The notes under the pieces: model-generated
What the model was told of the DNA's origin: nothing
Seen by the model: the letters and a program-made list of their open reading frames with translations, nothing else
The model's database searches: none
Shown: positions 9,031 through 18,525 of the stretch, piece after piece
How positions within the stretch are numbered: the first letter of the stretch is position 1
Layout of the letters: each line of letters begins with the position of its first letter
Translations under genes and position numbers: made by a program
Origin: an uncultured Lachnospiraceae bacterium
Lineage (GTDB): Bacteria > Bacillota > Clostridia > Lachnospirales > Lachnospiraceae
Length of the DNA stretch: 64,000 bases
Reading direction: 5' to 3'
Assembly (NCBI GenBank): GCA_949502235.1
Contig: CATBDC010000011.1
Coordinates: 1 to 64,000 of the forward strand

Positions 9031-11379
9031 ATGTCAGTTAAGGTTACAACCTACGAATCTTTAGATGACCGGATAGCGCCGGAGGCAATTACGGCAGATC
9101 TCGGGAAAGGACTTGATATTGTAGACGGGCATGCGGTGAAAGCCCCTGGGGATTATGAGAATCCTGACAGGCTTTATGACATGTTGATTGCCCGTATTCA
9201 GAAATATCATCCGTCTACGGATGTAAGCATGATAAAAAAAGCATATGACCTGGCACGTAAGGCACACGGGAACCAGTTCCGCAAGTCAGGGGAGCCCTAT
9301 ATCGTTCATCCGCTCTGGGTGTCAATTATTCTGGCAAGCCTTGAGATGGATAAGGAGACGATCACTGCGGCAATGCTGCATGATGTTGTGGAGGATACAG
9401 AGATCAGTGAGGAAGAGATAAGCGCGCAGTTCGGAAAAGAGGTAGCCCTTCTTGTTGACGGGGTTACGAAGCTGGGCCAGCTTTCCTATTCCTCAGATAA
9501 GCTGGAGGTTCAGGCTGAAAATCTGCGTAAGATGTTCCTTGCCATGGCAAAGGATATCCGGGTCATTATTATTAAGCTGGCAGACCGCCTTCATAATATG
9601 CGGACACTGCAGTTTATGACGCCGGCGAAGCAGAAGGAAAAAGCAAAGGAAACCATGGATATCTATGCGCCCATTGCCCAGAGGCTTGGCATATCCAGGA
9701 TTAAGACAGAGCTTGATGATCTGGCTCTTAAGTACTCCCAGCCGGAGGTGTTTTTTGATCTGGTAGATCAGATTAACGCCAGAAAGACGGAGCGGGAGGA
9801 ATTTGTACAGAATATAGCGGAGGAAGTAGCCGCACACATGAAAAACGCAGGTATCAGATGTGATATCAGCGGGCGTGTAAAGCACTTTTTCAGTATTTAT
9901 AAGAAGATGGTTAATCAGGATAAGACAGTGGATCAGATTTACGATCTGTTTGCGGTACGCATTATTGTAGATACTGTGAAGGACTGCTATGCGGCCCTTG
10001 GCGTGATCCATGAGATGTATACGCCGATTCCGGGGCGGTTTAAGGATTACATCGCCATGCCGAAGCCGAATATGTACCAGTCCTTACACACAACACTCAT
10101 GAGCTCCGTAGGGCAGCCCTTTGAGATACAGATACGGACTCAGGAGATGCACAAGACAGCAGAGTACGGTATCGCAGCCCACTGGAAATATAAGGAGACA
10201 GGGGACAGTAAAAAGAGTGTGGCTACCCAGGAGGAGGAAAAGCTAAGCTGGTTAAGACAGATTCTCGAATGGCAGAGGGATATGTCAGATAACCGTGAGT
10301 TTCTAAACCTGATAAAGGGCGATCTTGATTTATTTGCGGAGGATGTATACTGCTTTACGCCCCAGGGTGATGTGAAAAATCTTCCAAACGGCTCTACTCC
10401 TATTGATTTTGCCTATGTCATTCACAGCGCTGTAGGTAATAAGATGGTAGGAGCCAGGGTAAACGGGAGGCTTGTGCCTATTGACTATAAGATTCAGAAC
10501 GGCGACCGTATCGAAATTCTGACCTCCCAGAATTCAAGGGGGCCAAGCCGCGACTGGCTGAATGTGGTCAAAAGCACCCAGGCAAAGAATAAGATTAACC
10601 AGTGGTTTAAAAAAGAATTTAAGGAAGAAAATATCGTTAAGGGAAAAGAGATGATCGCCTCGTACTGTAAGGCAAAGTCCATCTGCGCATCTGATATTAT
10701 GCAGCCGAAATATCAGGAGATCGTGCAGAAGAAGTACGGCTTCAGGGACTGGGCGTCCGTGCTTGCCGCCATCGGACACGGCGGGTTAAAGGAGGGGCAG
10801 GTGGTAAACCGCCTTGTAGAGGAGTACGGCAAAGAGCATAAACAGGAAATTACTGACGAGGTTGTGCTCGAAAAGGTGGCGGAGGCCGCCAGAAATAAGG
10901 TGCATATTGCCAAGTCAAAAAGCGGCATTGTTGTCAAGGGCATTGACGATATGGCTGTCCGTTTTTCCAGATGCTGCAATCCTGTACCGGGTGATGAGAT
11001 CGTGGGCTTTGTGACCAGAGGCAGGGGAATGACTATTCACCGCACAGACTGCGTAAATATGATACACCTGACAGAAGCAGAGCGCGCAAGGCTTATTGAG
11101 GTGGAGTGGGAGAGCAATGTTGCGGAGAAGGCCGAAGGGCAGTATCTGTCAGAGATTAAGATGTATGCCAATGACAGGAAGGGTCTTCTTATGGAGGTGT
11201 CAAAAATCTTCATAGAGGCAGGCGTGGATGTAAAGTCCATGAACATTCGTACCAGCAAACAGGGAACAGCTACGATTGAGACAGGGTTTATCGTTCACGG
11301 AAGAGAAGAGCTTACAAAGGTAATCGGAAAGCTTAAGCAGCTGGAGGATGTAATTGATATTGAAAGGACAAGGGGATAG
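9031..11379 (+). CDS. relA: Bifunctional (p)ppGpp synthetase/hydrolase (Rel)
   Basis: A 782-residue RelA/SpoT homologue controlling the stringent response. The N-terminal HD hydrolase domain is intact (HGNQFRKSGEPYIVHP and LHDVVEDTE), so both synthesis and hydrolysis are expected. The synthetase domain carries YDLFAVRIIV and GRFKDYIAMPKPN. TGS (VYCFTPQGDVKNLPNG), a zinc-finger/helical region (RCCNPVPGDEI) and a C-terminal ACT domain follow. The start has GGAAGGAGG upstream. It is slightly longer than the usual 730-740 residues because of a roughly 45-residue N-terminal extension. Confidence 0.93.
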   Translation: MSVKVTTYESLDDRIAPEAITADLGKGLDIVDGHAVKAPGDYENPDRLYDMLIARIQKYHPSTDVSMIKKAYDLARKAHGNQFRKSGEPYIVHPLWVSIILASLEMDKETITAAMLHDVVEDTEISEEEISAQFGKEVALLVDGVTKLGQLSYSSDKLEVQAENLRKMFLAMAKDIRVIIIKLADRLHNMRTLQFMTPAKQKEKAKETMDIYAPIAQRLGISRIKTELDDLALKYSQPEVFFDLVDQINARKTEREEFVQNIAEEVAAHMKNAGIRCDISGRVKHFFSIYKKMVNQDKTVDQIYDLFAVRIIVDTVKDCYAALGVIHEMYTPIPGRFKDYIAMPKPNMYQSLHTTLMSSVGQPFEIQIRTQEMHKTAEYGIAAHWKYKETGDSKKSVATQEEEKLSWLRQILEWQRDMSDNREFLNLIKGDLDLFAEDVYCFTPQGDVKNLPNGSTPIDFAYVIHSAVGNKMVGARVNGRLVPIDYKIQNGDRIEILTSQNSRGPSRDWLNVVKSTQAKNKINQWFKKEFKEENIVKGKEMIASYCKAKSICASDIMQPKYQEIVQKKYGFRDWASVLAAIGHGGLKEGQVVNRLVEEYGKEHKQEITDEVVLEKVAEAARNKVHIAKSKSGIVVKGIDDMAVRFSRCCNPVPGDEIVGFVTRGRGMTIHRTDCVNMIHLTEAERARLIEVEWESNVAEKAEGQYLSEIKMYANDRKGLLMEVSKIFIEAGVDVKSMNIRTSKQGTATIETGFIVHGREELTKVIGKLKQLEDVIDIERTRG

Positions 11380-11400
11380 CTTAAAAAGGAGTTTAAATGT

Positions 11401-12021
11401 ATGAGGATAGAGAAGTTTTCAGTAGGGATTCTTGGAACAAACTGTTATCTTGTCATCAATGAAGAGACAAAGGAAATGGTGATAATAGATCCGGGCGGAT
11501 ATTCGAAAAGGCTGGCTGATTATATAAAGGAAGAGGGGTTTAAGCCCGCCGCAGTACTCCTTACTCACGGTCATTTTGATCATATTATGGGCATTGACGG
11601 CGTACTTTCGGATTACCAGGTGCCGGTCTATGTGCATGAGGAGGATGCGGATGCCATGACAGACGCGCGCCTTAACCAGTCAAAAACCTATACAAAGGGC
11701 TACACCTTCGGGGATGCCAGGTATTTGAAGGATAAGGAAAGCTTAGAGCTTGCGGGCTTTTCCTTTGAGGTTATCCATACCCCCGGCCATACAAAAGGAG
11801 GCTGCTGCTATTATATTCCGTCAGAAAATGTGCTTTTCAGCGGAGACACCTTATTCCAGAACTCAGTTGGGAGAACAGATTTTGAGAACAGCAGTACTTC
11901 GGATCTTGTGAGATCTATCCGGGAGAGGCTTTTTGTGCTGCCTGACGAGACCCATGTGTACCCGGGACATTCCGGGGAAACCATGATTGGACATGAGAAG
12001 GCACATAACCCTTATGTTTAG
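11401..12021 (+). CDS. MBL-fold metallohydrolase (glyoxalase II-like)
   Basis: A 206-residue metallo-beta-lactamase-fold hydrolase. Zinc ligands are visible: THGHFDH (about 57-63), HTPGHT (about 131-136), FSGDTLF (about 152) and a C-terminal PGHSGET. This is the YcbL/hydroxyacylglutathione-hydrolase-like group that regularly lies between relA and hemZ in Clostridia. The substrate is unknown; hydrolysis of thioesters or similar small molecules is the family norm. It lies 21 bases after relA and 11 bases before hemZ, so very likely in the same operon. Confidence 0.88.
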   Translation: MRIEKFSVGILGTNCYLVINEETKEMVIIDPGGYSKRLADYIKEEGFKPAAVLLTHGHFDHIMGIDGVLSDYQVPVYVHEEDADAMTDARLNQSKTYTKGYTFGDARYLKDKESLELAGFSFEVIHTPGHTKGGCCYYIPSENVLFSGDTLFQNSVGRTDFENSSTSDLVRSIRERLFVLPDETHVYPGHSGETMIGHEKAHNPYV

Positions 12022-12032
12022 AGGTGTGAGAG

Positions 12033-13478
12033 ATGATTCAGATTATATGCAGCAAAGAAACCTATGTCTATAATGTGTATCATATGGTAAAGGCTTTTTA
12101 TCCGTCTAAGGAGGTTACCTCCCGGGTGGAGGAAAAAGCCTCTAATTATGTCACGGTTTTTCCCGAAGAGGGGCCAGAGATCACAGTGTCAGAGGAGATG
12201 ACAGGGGAAGCGGACAGGTCTGACATAAAGGAGATGAAATACCGGATTGACTGCCTTTTATACCATGCGCTGTCCGGGAGGACGAAGAAGACTCTCGCCT
12301 GGGGCATCCTGATGGGCGTAAGACCTGTAAAGCTTGCCATGGCAGAGCTTGAAAAGGGTACGCCGAAGGAGGAATTCACGGCGTGGTATGAGGAGCATCT
12401 GCTGGTAAGCCGCCAAAAGGCAGAGCTTGCCTGGAAGGTGGCCAGAAGGGAAAAGGAGCTTCTTGACAGGCTTGACGGGGAGAGGGGCTACAGCCTTTAT
12501 GTGGGGATTCCTTTTTGTCCCTCCGTCTGTTCCTACTGTTCCTTCAGCTCCGGCGCGCTTTCCGACTGGAAAGAACGGGTAGAGGATTACTTAGAGGCCC
12601 TTAAAAGAGAGCTTCAGGCCGTGTCAGAGCTGTCCCGGGGAAAAATTCTGAATACCATTTACATAGGAGGCGGTACGCCCACAACCTTAACCAGTCTGCA
12701 GCTTGAGAGGCTTTTAGGATGTATCGGCAGCCTGTTCTCTGGAGACGGACTTTTAGAATACACGGTGGAGGCCGGAAGGCCGGACAGTATTACAAAAGAA
12801 AAGCTTGAGGTATTAAAGGGCTGCGGCGTTACAAGAATCTCCATTAATCCCCAGAGCATGCAGCAGAAAACGCTTGAGGCAATCGGAAGAAAGCATACAG
12901 TAGAGGAGGTTTACCAGGCGTACCATCTGGCAAGAGAGGCGGGCTTTAACAATATTAATATGGATATTATCGCCGGCCTTCCAGGGGAGACTGCCTCTGA
13001 TATGGAGGATACTCTTAAGAAGATAAAGGAGCTTTCACCGGACAGCCTGACCGTCCATTCTCTTGCTATCAAACGGGCTGCGAGGATGGGCAGGGAAAGC
13101 AGGGCAGAAACTTTCCATCCTTCCGAAGATATCGGACAGATGATTGAGCTTGCGGCAGGTGCGGCAGAAGAAATGGACATGTCCCCATACTATCTGTACA
13201 GGCAGAAAAATATTGCCGGAAATTTTGAAAATGTAGGCTATGCAAAGGTTGACAAAGCCGGAATATACAATATACTTATAATGGAAGAAAAGCAGTCAAT
13301 CATTGCCTGCGGAGCAGGGGCATCCACAAAGCTTGTATTTAAGGAGCCGGTAGAGAATCCTGCGAACAAAGAGAAGAAGACCAGTCTCATACGGCTTGAG
13401 AATGTAAAGGCAATTGATGCTTACATAAACCGCGCAGATGAGATGATTAAGCGAAAGGAAGAATGGCTATGGCGTTAA
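12033..13478 (+). CDS. hemZ: Coproporphyrinogen dehydrogenase HemZ, radical SAM
   Basis: A 481-residue HemW/HemZ-class radical-SAM protein. An N-terminal region of about 160 residues specific to HemZ precedes the cluster motif CPSVCSYCSF, the GGGTPTTL motif and the NMDIIAGLPGE stretch. HemZ is annotated as oxygen-independent coproporphyrinogen III dehydrogenase, but proof of that activity is limited, and HemW-type heme chaperone function is a live alternative. The 3' end overlaps hisS, so the two are translationally coupled. Confidence 0.88.
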   Translation: MIQIICSKETYVYNVYHMVKAFYPSKEVTSRVEEKASNYVTVFPEEGPEITVSEEMTGEADRSDIKEMKYRIDCLLYHALSGRTKKTLAWGILMGVRPVKLAMAELEKGTPKEEFTAWYEEHLLVSRQKAELAWKVARREKELLDRLDGERGYSLYVGIPFCPSVCSYCSFSSGALSDWKERVEDYLEALKRELQAVSELSRGKILNTIYIGGGTPTTLTSLQLERLLGCIGSLFSGDGLLEYTVEAGRPDSITKEKLEVLKGCGVTRISINPQSMQQKTLEAIGRKHTVEEVYQAYHLAREAGFNNINMDIIAGLPGETASDMEDTLKKIKELSPDSLTVHSLAIKRAARMGRESRAETFHPSEDIGQMIELAAGAAEEMDMSPYYLYRQKNIAGNFENVGYAKVDKAGIYNILIMEEKQSIIACGAGASTKLVFKEPVENPANKEKKTSLIRLENVKAIDAYINRADEMIKRKEEWLWR

Positions 13479-14734
13479 AGAAAAAACCAGTTACGGGCAT
13501 GAATGACAGGATGCCCCGTGAGATGGAGATCAGGGATTATCTGATAGAGCTGATTAAGGATACCTATAAAACCTATGGATTTCAGTCCATAGAGACTCCC
13601 TGCGTAGAGCATATTGAAAATCTGTGCAGCAAGCAGGGCGGAGACAATGAAAAGCTGATTTTCAAGATTATGAAGCGTGGACAAAAGCTTCGGATCGATG
13701 AGGCGAAGGAGGAAAATGATCTGGCTGACAGCGGCCTGCGCTATGATCTTACGGTGCCTCTTGCAAGATATTATGCGAACCATGCAAATGAGCTGCCCTC
13801 CCCCTTTAAGGCTCTTCAGATAGGAAATGTATGGCGCGCGGACCGTCCCCAGAAGGGGAGATTCCGCCAGTTTGTGCAGTGTGATATCGACATTCTGGGG
13901 GAGGCAGGGATTCTATCCGAGATTGAGCTGATCCTTGCAACGACTGCAATGCTTGGAAAGCTGAACTTCCGTAATTTCACGGTATGTATCAATGACCGCA
14001 ATATTTTAAAGTCAATGGCGGCATACAGTGGTTTCAAAGAGGAAGACTATGATGAGGTATTCATCATTTTAGATAAAATGGACAAAATCGGAAAAAGCGG
14101 CGTAGAGACAGAGCTTTTAGGGCTTGGCTATCCGAAGGAGAGCGTAGATACTTACTTGGGACTCTTTGAGGAAATCTCGCCGGACGTCTCCGGAATCCGT
14201 TTCCTTAAGGAAAAGCTGGGGGATCATTTAAGCAGTGGGACTGCAGAAGGAATGGAGCTTATTATTTCCAGCGTGGAGGCAGCAAAGGAATGTGATTTCC
14301 GCCTGAAATTTGACCCGTCCCTTGTAAGGGGCCAGTCCTATTATACCGGCACTATTTTTGAGGTAATCATGGATGATTTCGGCGGTTCCGTGGCCGGCGG
14401 GGGGCGCTATGACAAAATGATTGGGAAATTTACCGGGCAGGATACCCCGGCCTGCGGATTTTCCATCGGATTTGAAAGGATCGTTATGCTTCTTTTGGAA
14501 AATGGTTTTGAAGTGCCGAAAAAGGGCGTAAAGAAGGCGTACCTGCTGGAAAAGAAGCTTCAGGGGGAAGGAATACTTAAGGTACTGGCTCTTGCAAAGG
14601 CAGACAGGGAAGCCGGAAAGCAGGTATTGATTGTTAACATGAAGAAAAATAAAAAGTTTCAGAAGGAACAGCTTATGGCAGAGGGGTATGAGGAGATAAC
14701 GGACTGCTATGCTGACTTCGCGGAACAGATGTAA
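13469..14734 (+). CDS. hisS: Histidyl-tRNA synthetase
   Basis: A 421-residue class II aminoacyl-tRNA synthetase. Motif 2 is present (GNVWRADRP with RFRQFVQCDID), as are the HisRS-specific LVRGQSYYTG and motif 3 (GFSIGFERI). The C-terminal anticodon-binding domain spans about 325-421. Of two possible ATGs, 13463 and 13469, the second has better spacing from AAAGGAA and gives the family's usual MALKKKPVTGM start. It overlaps the last 10 bases of hemZ. Confidence 0.93.
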   Translation: MALKKKPVTGMNDRMPREMEIRDYLIELIKDTYKTYGFQSIETPCVEHIENLCSKQGGDNEKLIFKIMKRGQKLRIDEAKEENDLADSGLRYDLTVPLARYYANHANELPSPFKALQIGNVWRADRPQKGRFRQFVQCDIDILGEAGILSEIELILATTAMLGKLNFRNFTVCINDRNILKSMAAYSGFKEEDYDEVFIILDKMDKIGKSGVETELLGLGYPKESVDTYLGLFEEISPDVSGIRFLKEKLGDHLSSGTAEGMELIISSVEAAKECDFRLKFDPSLVRGQSYYTGTIFEVIMDDFGGSVAGGGRYDKMIGKFTGQDTPACGFSIGFERIVMLLLENGFEVPKKGVKKAYLLEKKLQGEGILKVLALAKADREAGKQVLIVNMKKNKKFQKEQLMAEGYEEITDCYADFAEQM

Positions 14735-14754
14735 AGGGAGAGGAGAAAAGCAGC

Positions 14755-16551
14755 ATGGCAGAATCAATGAAGGGATTAAAAAGGACGCACCGGTGCGCAG
14801 AGCTTACAAAGGCAGACATTGGCAAAATCGTTACCGTTATGGGATGGGTGCAGAAGAACCGGAATAAGGGAGGGCTTGTATTTGTAGATGTAAGAGACCG
14901 CTCCGGCATTATCCAGGTGGTATTTGAGGAAGGAAAATCCGACCAGGCGCTGCTTGAGAAGGCGGCAGGGCTGCGCTCGGAATATGTGGTGGCAGTTACT
15001 GGAAGGGTAGAGAAGCGTTCCGGCGCGGTAAACGAGAATATAAAAACCGGTGAGATTGAGATTATCCCCCAGGAGCTTCGGATTCTTTCAGAGTCCGAAA
15101 CGCCGCCGTTTCCGGTTGAGGAAAATTCAAAAACAAAGGAAGAGGTGCGCCTGAAATACAGATATTTAGACCTTAGAAGGCCGGATATGCAGCGCAATCT
15201 TATGATGAGAAGCCAGGTGGCGACATTAACCCGCCAGTTTCTTGCAGAGGAAGGCTTCCTTGAGATCGAGACGCCGGTTCTTATCGGGAGCACGCCGGAG
15301 GGGGCAAGAGATTATCTTGTGCCAAGCCGGATCCATCAGGGGCATTTTTACGCCCTTCCCCAGTCGCCCCAGCTTTTTAAGCAGCTTTTGATGTGCTCCG
15401 GGTGCGACCGTTATTTCCAGCTTGCAAGATGCTTCCGCGATGAGGATCTCCGTGCGGACCGCCAGCCGGAATTTACCCAGATAGATATGGAGCTTTCCTT
15501 CGTGGATGTGGAGGACGTTCTGGATGTAAATGAAAGGCTTTTAGCGAAGCTCTTTAAGGAGGTTTTAGGGGTGGAGGTGTCTCTTCCGATTCCGAGAATG
15601 ACCTGGCAGGAGGCTATGGACCGCTATGGCTCCGATAAGCCCGATATCCGCTTCGGCATGGAGCTTACTGATGTGACAGAGACTGTAAAGGACTGTGAGT
15701 TTGTGGTATTTAAAGGCGCCATAGAAAAGGGCGGGACTGTCCGGGGTATCAATGCGAAAGGACAGGGCGCCATGCCTAGAAAGAAGATAGACAAGCTGGT
15801 GGAGTTCGCAAAGGGCTACGGCGCCAAAGGCCTTGCCTACGCGGCCATTCAGGAGGACGGAACAGTAAAATCCTCTTTTGGCAAATTTATGAAGGAGGAA
15901 GAAATGTCCGCACTTATAGAGGCAATGGGAGGGAAGAACGGCGACCTTCTCTTATTTGCGGCAGATACAAACAAGGTGGTATGGGACGTATTAGGAGCTC
16001 TCCGGCTGGAGCTTGCCCGTCAGATGGAGCTTCTTGATAAGGGCGACTACCGTTTCCTCTGGGTAACAGAGTTCCCGCTTCTTGAGTGGAGCGAGGAGCA
16101 GGATCGTTTCGTGGCCATGCATCATCCGTTTACAATGCCCATGGAGGAGGATCTGGAATATATTGACAGCGATCCGGGCAGAGTGCGGGCGAAGGCATAT
16201 GACATTGTGCTGAACGGTACAGAGCTGGGCGGCGGAAGCGTCAGGATATTTAACCCGGATATCCAGAATAAGATGTTTGAGGTGCTTGGATTTACGCCGG
16301 AGCAGGCCCAGGAACAGTTCGGGTTCCTTCTCACTGCATTTAAGTACGGGGTGCCGCCTCACGCAGGGCTTGCCTACGGGCTTGACAGGCTGATCATGCT
16401 GATGGCAAAGGAGGAGAGCATCCGGGATGTGATCGCCTTCCCGAAGGTTAAGGACGCGTCAGATCTGATGACCGAGGCTCCAACGAGGGTAGACGATAAG
16501 CAGCTTGAAGAGCTTGGGCTTGAGGTAGTTAAGAGGGAAGAAAACGAGTAA
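14755..16551 (+). CDS. aspS: Aspartyl-tRNA synthetase
   Basis: A 598-residue bacterial-type AspRS. It has an N-terminal OB-fold anticodon-binding domain (residues 10-110), motif 1 (YRYLDLRRPDMQ), motif 2 (CFRDEDLRADRQPEF), the bacterial GAD insertion domain (about 290-420) and motif 3 (GLAYGLDRLIML). It follows hisS by 20 bases with GGGAGAGGAG as ribosome site. The hisS-aspS pair is conserved in Firmicutes. No T-box leader is seen, so it is probably expressed from the upstream operon. Confidence 0.95.
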   Translation: MAESMKGLKRTHRCAELTKADIGKIVTVMGWVQKNRNKGGLVFVDVRDRSGIIQVVFEEGKSDQALLEKAAGLRSEYVVAVTGRVEKRSGAVNENIKTGEIEIIPQELRILSESETPPFPVEENSKTKEEVRLKYRYLDLRRPDMQRNLMMRSQVATLTRQFLAEEGFLEIETPVLIGSTPEGARDYLVPSRIHQGHFYALPQSPQLFKQLLMCSGCDRYFQLARCFRDEDLRADRQPEFTQIDMELSFVDVEDVLDVNERLLAKLFKEVLGVEVSLPIPRMTWQEAMDRYGSDKPDIRFGMELTDVTETVKDCEFVVFKGAIEKGGTVRGINAKGQGAMPRKKIDKLVEFAKGYGAKGLAYAAIQEDGTVKSSFGKFMKEEEMSALIEAMGGKNGDLLLFAADTNKVVWDVLGALRLELARQMELLDKGDYRFLWVTEFPLLEWSEEQDRFVAMHHPFTMPMEEDLEYIDSDPGRVRAKAYDIVLNGTELGGGSVRIFNPDIQNKMFEVLGFTPEQAQEQFGFLLTAFKYGVPPHAGLAYGLDRLIMLMAKEESIRDVIAFPKVKDASDLMTEAPTRVDDKQLEELGLEVVKREENE

Positions 16552-16582
16552 GAAAAACTTAAGAAAAAGATATATAAAATAC

Positions 16583-16611
16583 GTAGACTTTTTCTAAGGA
16601 AATGCTATAAT
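16583..16611 (+). promoter_or_regulatory. Promoter of the type III antitoxin RNA
   Basis: GTAGAC at 16583-16588, 17-base spacer, perfect TATAAT at 16606-16611, 29 bases before the first antitoxin repeat. The strong -10 suits the high RNA levels a type III antitoxin needs. Confidence 0.65.
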
Positions 16612-16639
16612 AGTTTTAAGAAATCGAGAATTTCTTGAA

Positions 16640-16745
16640 GAAAACGAGTGACGGTTCTGACTCGTTGTAAAAATAAAAAGTGACCGGGCGAGGAAAACGA
16701 GTGACGGTTCTGACTCGTTGTAAAAATAAAAAGTGACCGAGTGAA
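16640..16745 (+). ncRNA. Type III antitoxin RNA: two 53-nt tandem repeats
   Basis: Units 16640-16692 and 16693-16745 are near-identical 53-base direct repeats, and a third begins (GAAAATG) at 16746 and runs into the terminator. Each unit contains the dyad ACGAGT / ACTCGT around GACGGTTCTG and an A-rich tail AAAAATAAAAAG. Tandem repeats followed by a terminator and then the toxin gene are the hallmark arrangement of ToxIN, CptIN and TenpIN systems. In those systems the toxin endoribonuclease cuts the precursor into single pseudoknotted units that inhibit it. Confidence 0.8.
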
Positions 16746-16752
16746 GAAAATG

Positions 16753-16779
16753 CGAGAGGCCTTTGAGCCTCTCGTTTTT
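16753..16779 (+). terminator. Terminator between antitoxin repeats and toxin gene
   Basis: CGAGAGGC (16753-16760) and GCCTCTCG (16767-16774) form a perfect 8-bp stem followed by TTTTT. Partial read-through here sets the antitoxin to toxin ratio in known type III systems. Confidence 0.85.
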
Positions 16780-16797
16780 ACAAAGGAGGGGGAGGAA

Positions 16798-17280
16798 TTG
16801 GATCTACCGGATTTTGACTATCAGATATTGAGATTGACAGAGAAATTTTTAGATGATTATCCTGTACAGAATTATCCGGAACTTATGGGAAAGAGAGGGC
16901 GAGGATACAGTTGTCTTTTAATTCAAACATACTATGACTATTTTATTTGTATCCCGTATCGTACGGAAATCAAACATAAATATGCATATCACTTCAAAAA
17001 TTCTAAACGTTCTAAAGAACATTGTTCTGGTTTGGATTATACAAAAATGATTATCATTAAAAATCCTCAATATATAAGTAATACAGATGCAGTAATTGAC
17101 AGAGATGAATATAAAGAAACAAGACATGGAATTTATAAAATAGTAAAAGATGCTCTTTCTTTTTTGGAAGATTATATTATGTATCATACAGGAAAGAAAA
17201 TTTTAGATAAGAGAGAGTATGAAAAAAGATATAGATATAGTTCTCTTAAATATTTTCATAACGAATTAGGGATAAATTAA
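16798..17280 (+). CDS. Type III toxin, ToxN/AbiQ/CptN-family endoribonuclease
   Basis: A basic 160-residue protein. I place the start at TTG 16798, which has AAAGGAGGGGG 6-8 bases upstream. Earlier in-frame starts would lie inside the terminator hairpin. The segment KRGRGYSCLLI...YFICIPYRTEIKHKYAYHF followed by S-GLDYTKMIIIKN resembles CptN/ToxN proteins, whose RNA-binding groove and serine/lysine active site lie in this region. Known members cleave mRNA at A-rich sites, are silenced by their repeat RNA, and abort phage infection. The preceding repeats and terminator make the assignment strong; the exact subfamily (CptN most likely) is inference. Confidence 0.8.
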   Translation: MDLPDFDYQILRLTEKFLDDYPVQNYPELMGKRGRGYSCLLIQTYYDYFICIPYRTEIKHKYAYHFKNSKRSKEHCSGLDYTKMIIIKNPQYISNTDAVIDRDEYKETRHGIYKIVKDALSFLEDYIMYHTGKKILDKREYEKRYRYSSLKYFHNELGIN

Positions 17281-17281
17281 T

Positions 17282-17721
17282 ATTAGAAATGAATTTCATA
17301 TTGATATCCTAAAGATATTAGGATATAATAGCGAATTATATATAGCCCTTAGTTATTTGGCATTAAGCCAATTAGGTGATGAGATGTTAAATGCCGCAAA
17401 AGGAAAGAAGCAGAAGGAGGCGCTTCGTGCTGTTGCTTTCGCGTATCATGACTATGCGAAACTTATTCCCAATATTATCCCAATATACGGAAGAAAAAAG
17501 AAAGATAACGTATTATTTTCGATATTTTCATAGTATTTTGCATGGCTTTGTTTCATTAGAGATGGCAGGATTTTTTTGATGACAAAATTTCTGTGGAAGG
17601 AAGCCTGTTTAACATAGTAGATGATTTTATCAGGCAGCTTGAAAGACAGGTAGTTTGCTCTTTGAAAATGGCGGAGGGACATATTATTCAGCAGGGCAGT
17701 ATTGTCGGCAAATATGAGTAA
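17282..17721 (+). pseudogene. Degenerate, unrecognised coding fragments
   Basis: Two blocks read like decayed coding sequence. The first, 17282-17533, is open for 83 codons without a usable early start (contains LYIALSYLALSQLGDEML and AKGKKQKEALRAVAFAYHDY). The second, about 17566-17721, contains WQDFFDDKISVEGSLFNIV and ends GSIVGKYE. They are in different frames. I recognise neither; they may be two parts of one broken gene carried in with the neighbouring modules. Confidence 0.35.
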
Positions 17722-17749
17722 GTATTTAAAATATAAAAGGAGCATAGAT

Positions 17750-18391
17750 ATGAATCAGATAATTATTAGAAATGAGTGGCCGGATGATTACCGGGATGTT
17801 GAAATATTGCATAGAAATGCCTTTTGGAATCTGAATGTTCCAGGCTGTAATGAACATTATCTTGCCCATATATTAAGAACACACAGTGACTTTGTACCTG
17901 ATCTGGATTATGTAGCAGAATTGGATGGCCGTGTAATTGCAAATGTTATGTATACGAAATCCAGGCTGATTGACGAACACAGGGGGATGAAAGAGATTCT
18001 GACTTTTGGGCCAGTCAGTGTAGCTCCTGATTTCCAACGGAAGGGGATTGGAAAGACATTGCTGGAAAAGACCTTTGATGAAGCAGTAAAAATGGGATAT
18101 AAGGCAATTGTTATTTTTGGAAATCCTGGTAATTATCTAGCCAGGGGATTCCGAAGCTGTAAAAGATATAATATATGTTTAGCGGGAGATGTTTTCCCAT
18201 CCGCAATGCTTGTGAAAGAATTGGAGGATGGTTTTTTGGATGGAAGGAAATATTATTTTCAAGAATCTCCGGCTTTTGAAATAGACAACCATCTGGCAGA
18301 GGAATTTGACAAAGGATTTGAACCCATGAAAAAAGCTTTTCAGTTAAGTCAGGAAGAATTTTATATTCACAGCCATTCTGTTATTAAGTAG
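17750..18391 (+). CDS. GNAT-family N-acetyltransferase
   Basis: A 213-residue acetyltransferase. The acetyl-CoA-binding motif A is clear: GPVSVAPDFQRKGIGKTLLEK (about residues 84-104), followed by AIVIFGNPGNYLARGF, the motif seen in YhbS-like GNATs that act on small molecules or proteins. The start at 17750 has AAAAGGAGC upstream. The substrate is unknown. It sits between the decayed fragments and a tRNA gene, in a region of accessory modules. Confidence 0.82.
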   Translation: MNQIIIRNEWPDDYRDVEILHRNAFWNLNVPGCNEHYLAHILRTHSDFVPDLDYVAELDGRVIANVMYTKSRLIDEHRGMKEILTFGPVSVAPDFQRKGIGKTLLEKTFDEAVKMGYKAIVIFGNPGNYLARGFRSCKRYNICLAGDVFPSAMLVKELEDGFLDGRKYYFQESPAFEIDNHLAEEFDKGFEPMKKAFQLSQEEFYIHSHSVIK

Positions 18392-18466
18392 GAAAAATCG
18401 TGCTGATGAAAATAACTTTCCGTGAAAAAATTTCGCAAGATTTCAATAAGATTTCTAAAAAAGTTG

Positions 18467-18495
18467 TTGACAAATCTTTTTCTATGTAGTATAGT
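18467..18495 (+). promoter_or_regulatory. Strong promoter for tRNA-Gly
   Basis: Consensus TTGACA at 18467-18472, 17-base spacer, TATAGT at 18490-18495, 30 bases before the tRNA 5' end. Confidence 0.8.
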
Positions 18496-18525
18496 AATTA
18501 TTGTTCCAAGGAACAGTAAACAAAT

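Noticed and set aside
16640..16745. CRISPR array
   Set aside because: Two adjacent 53-base repeats without spacers and followed by a terminator and toxin gene; this is a type III antitoxin arrangement.
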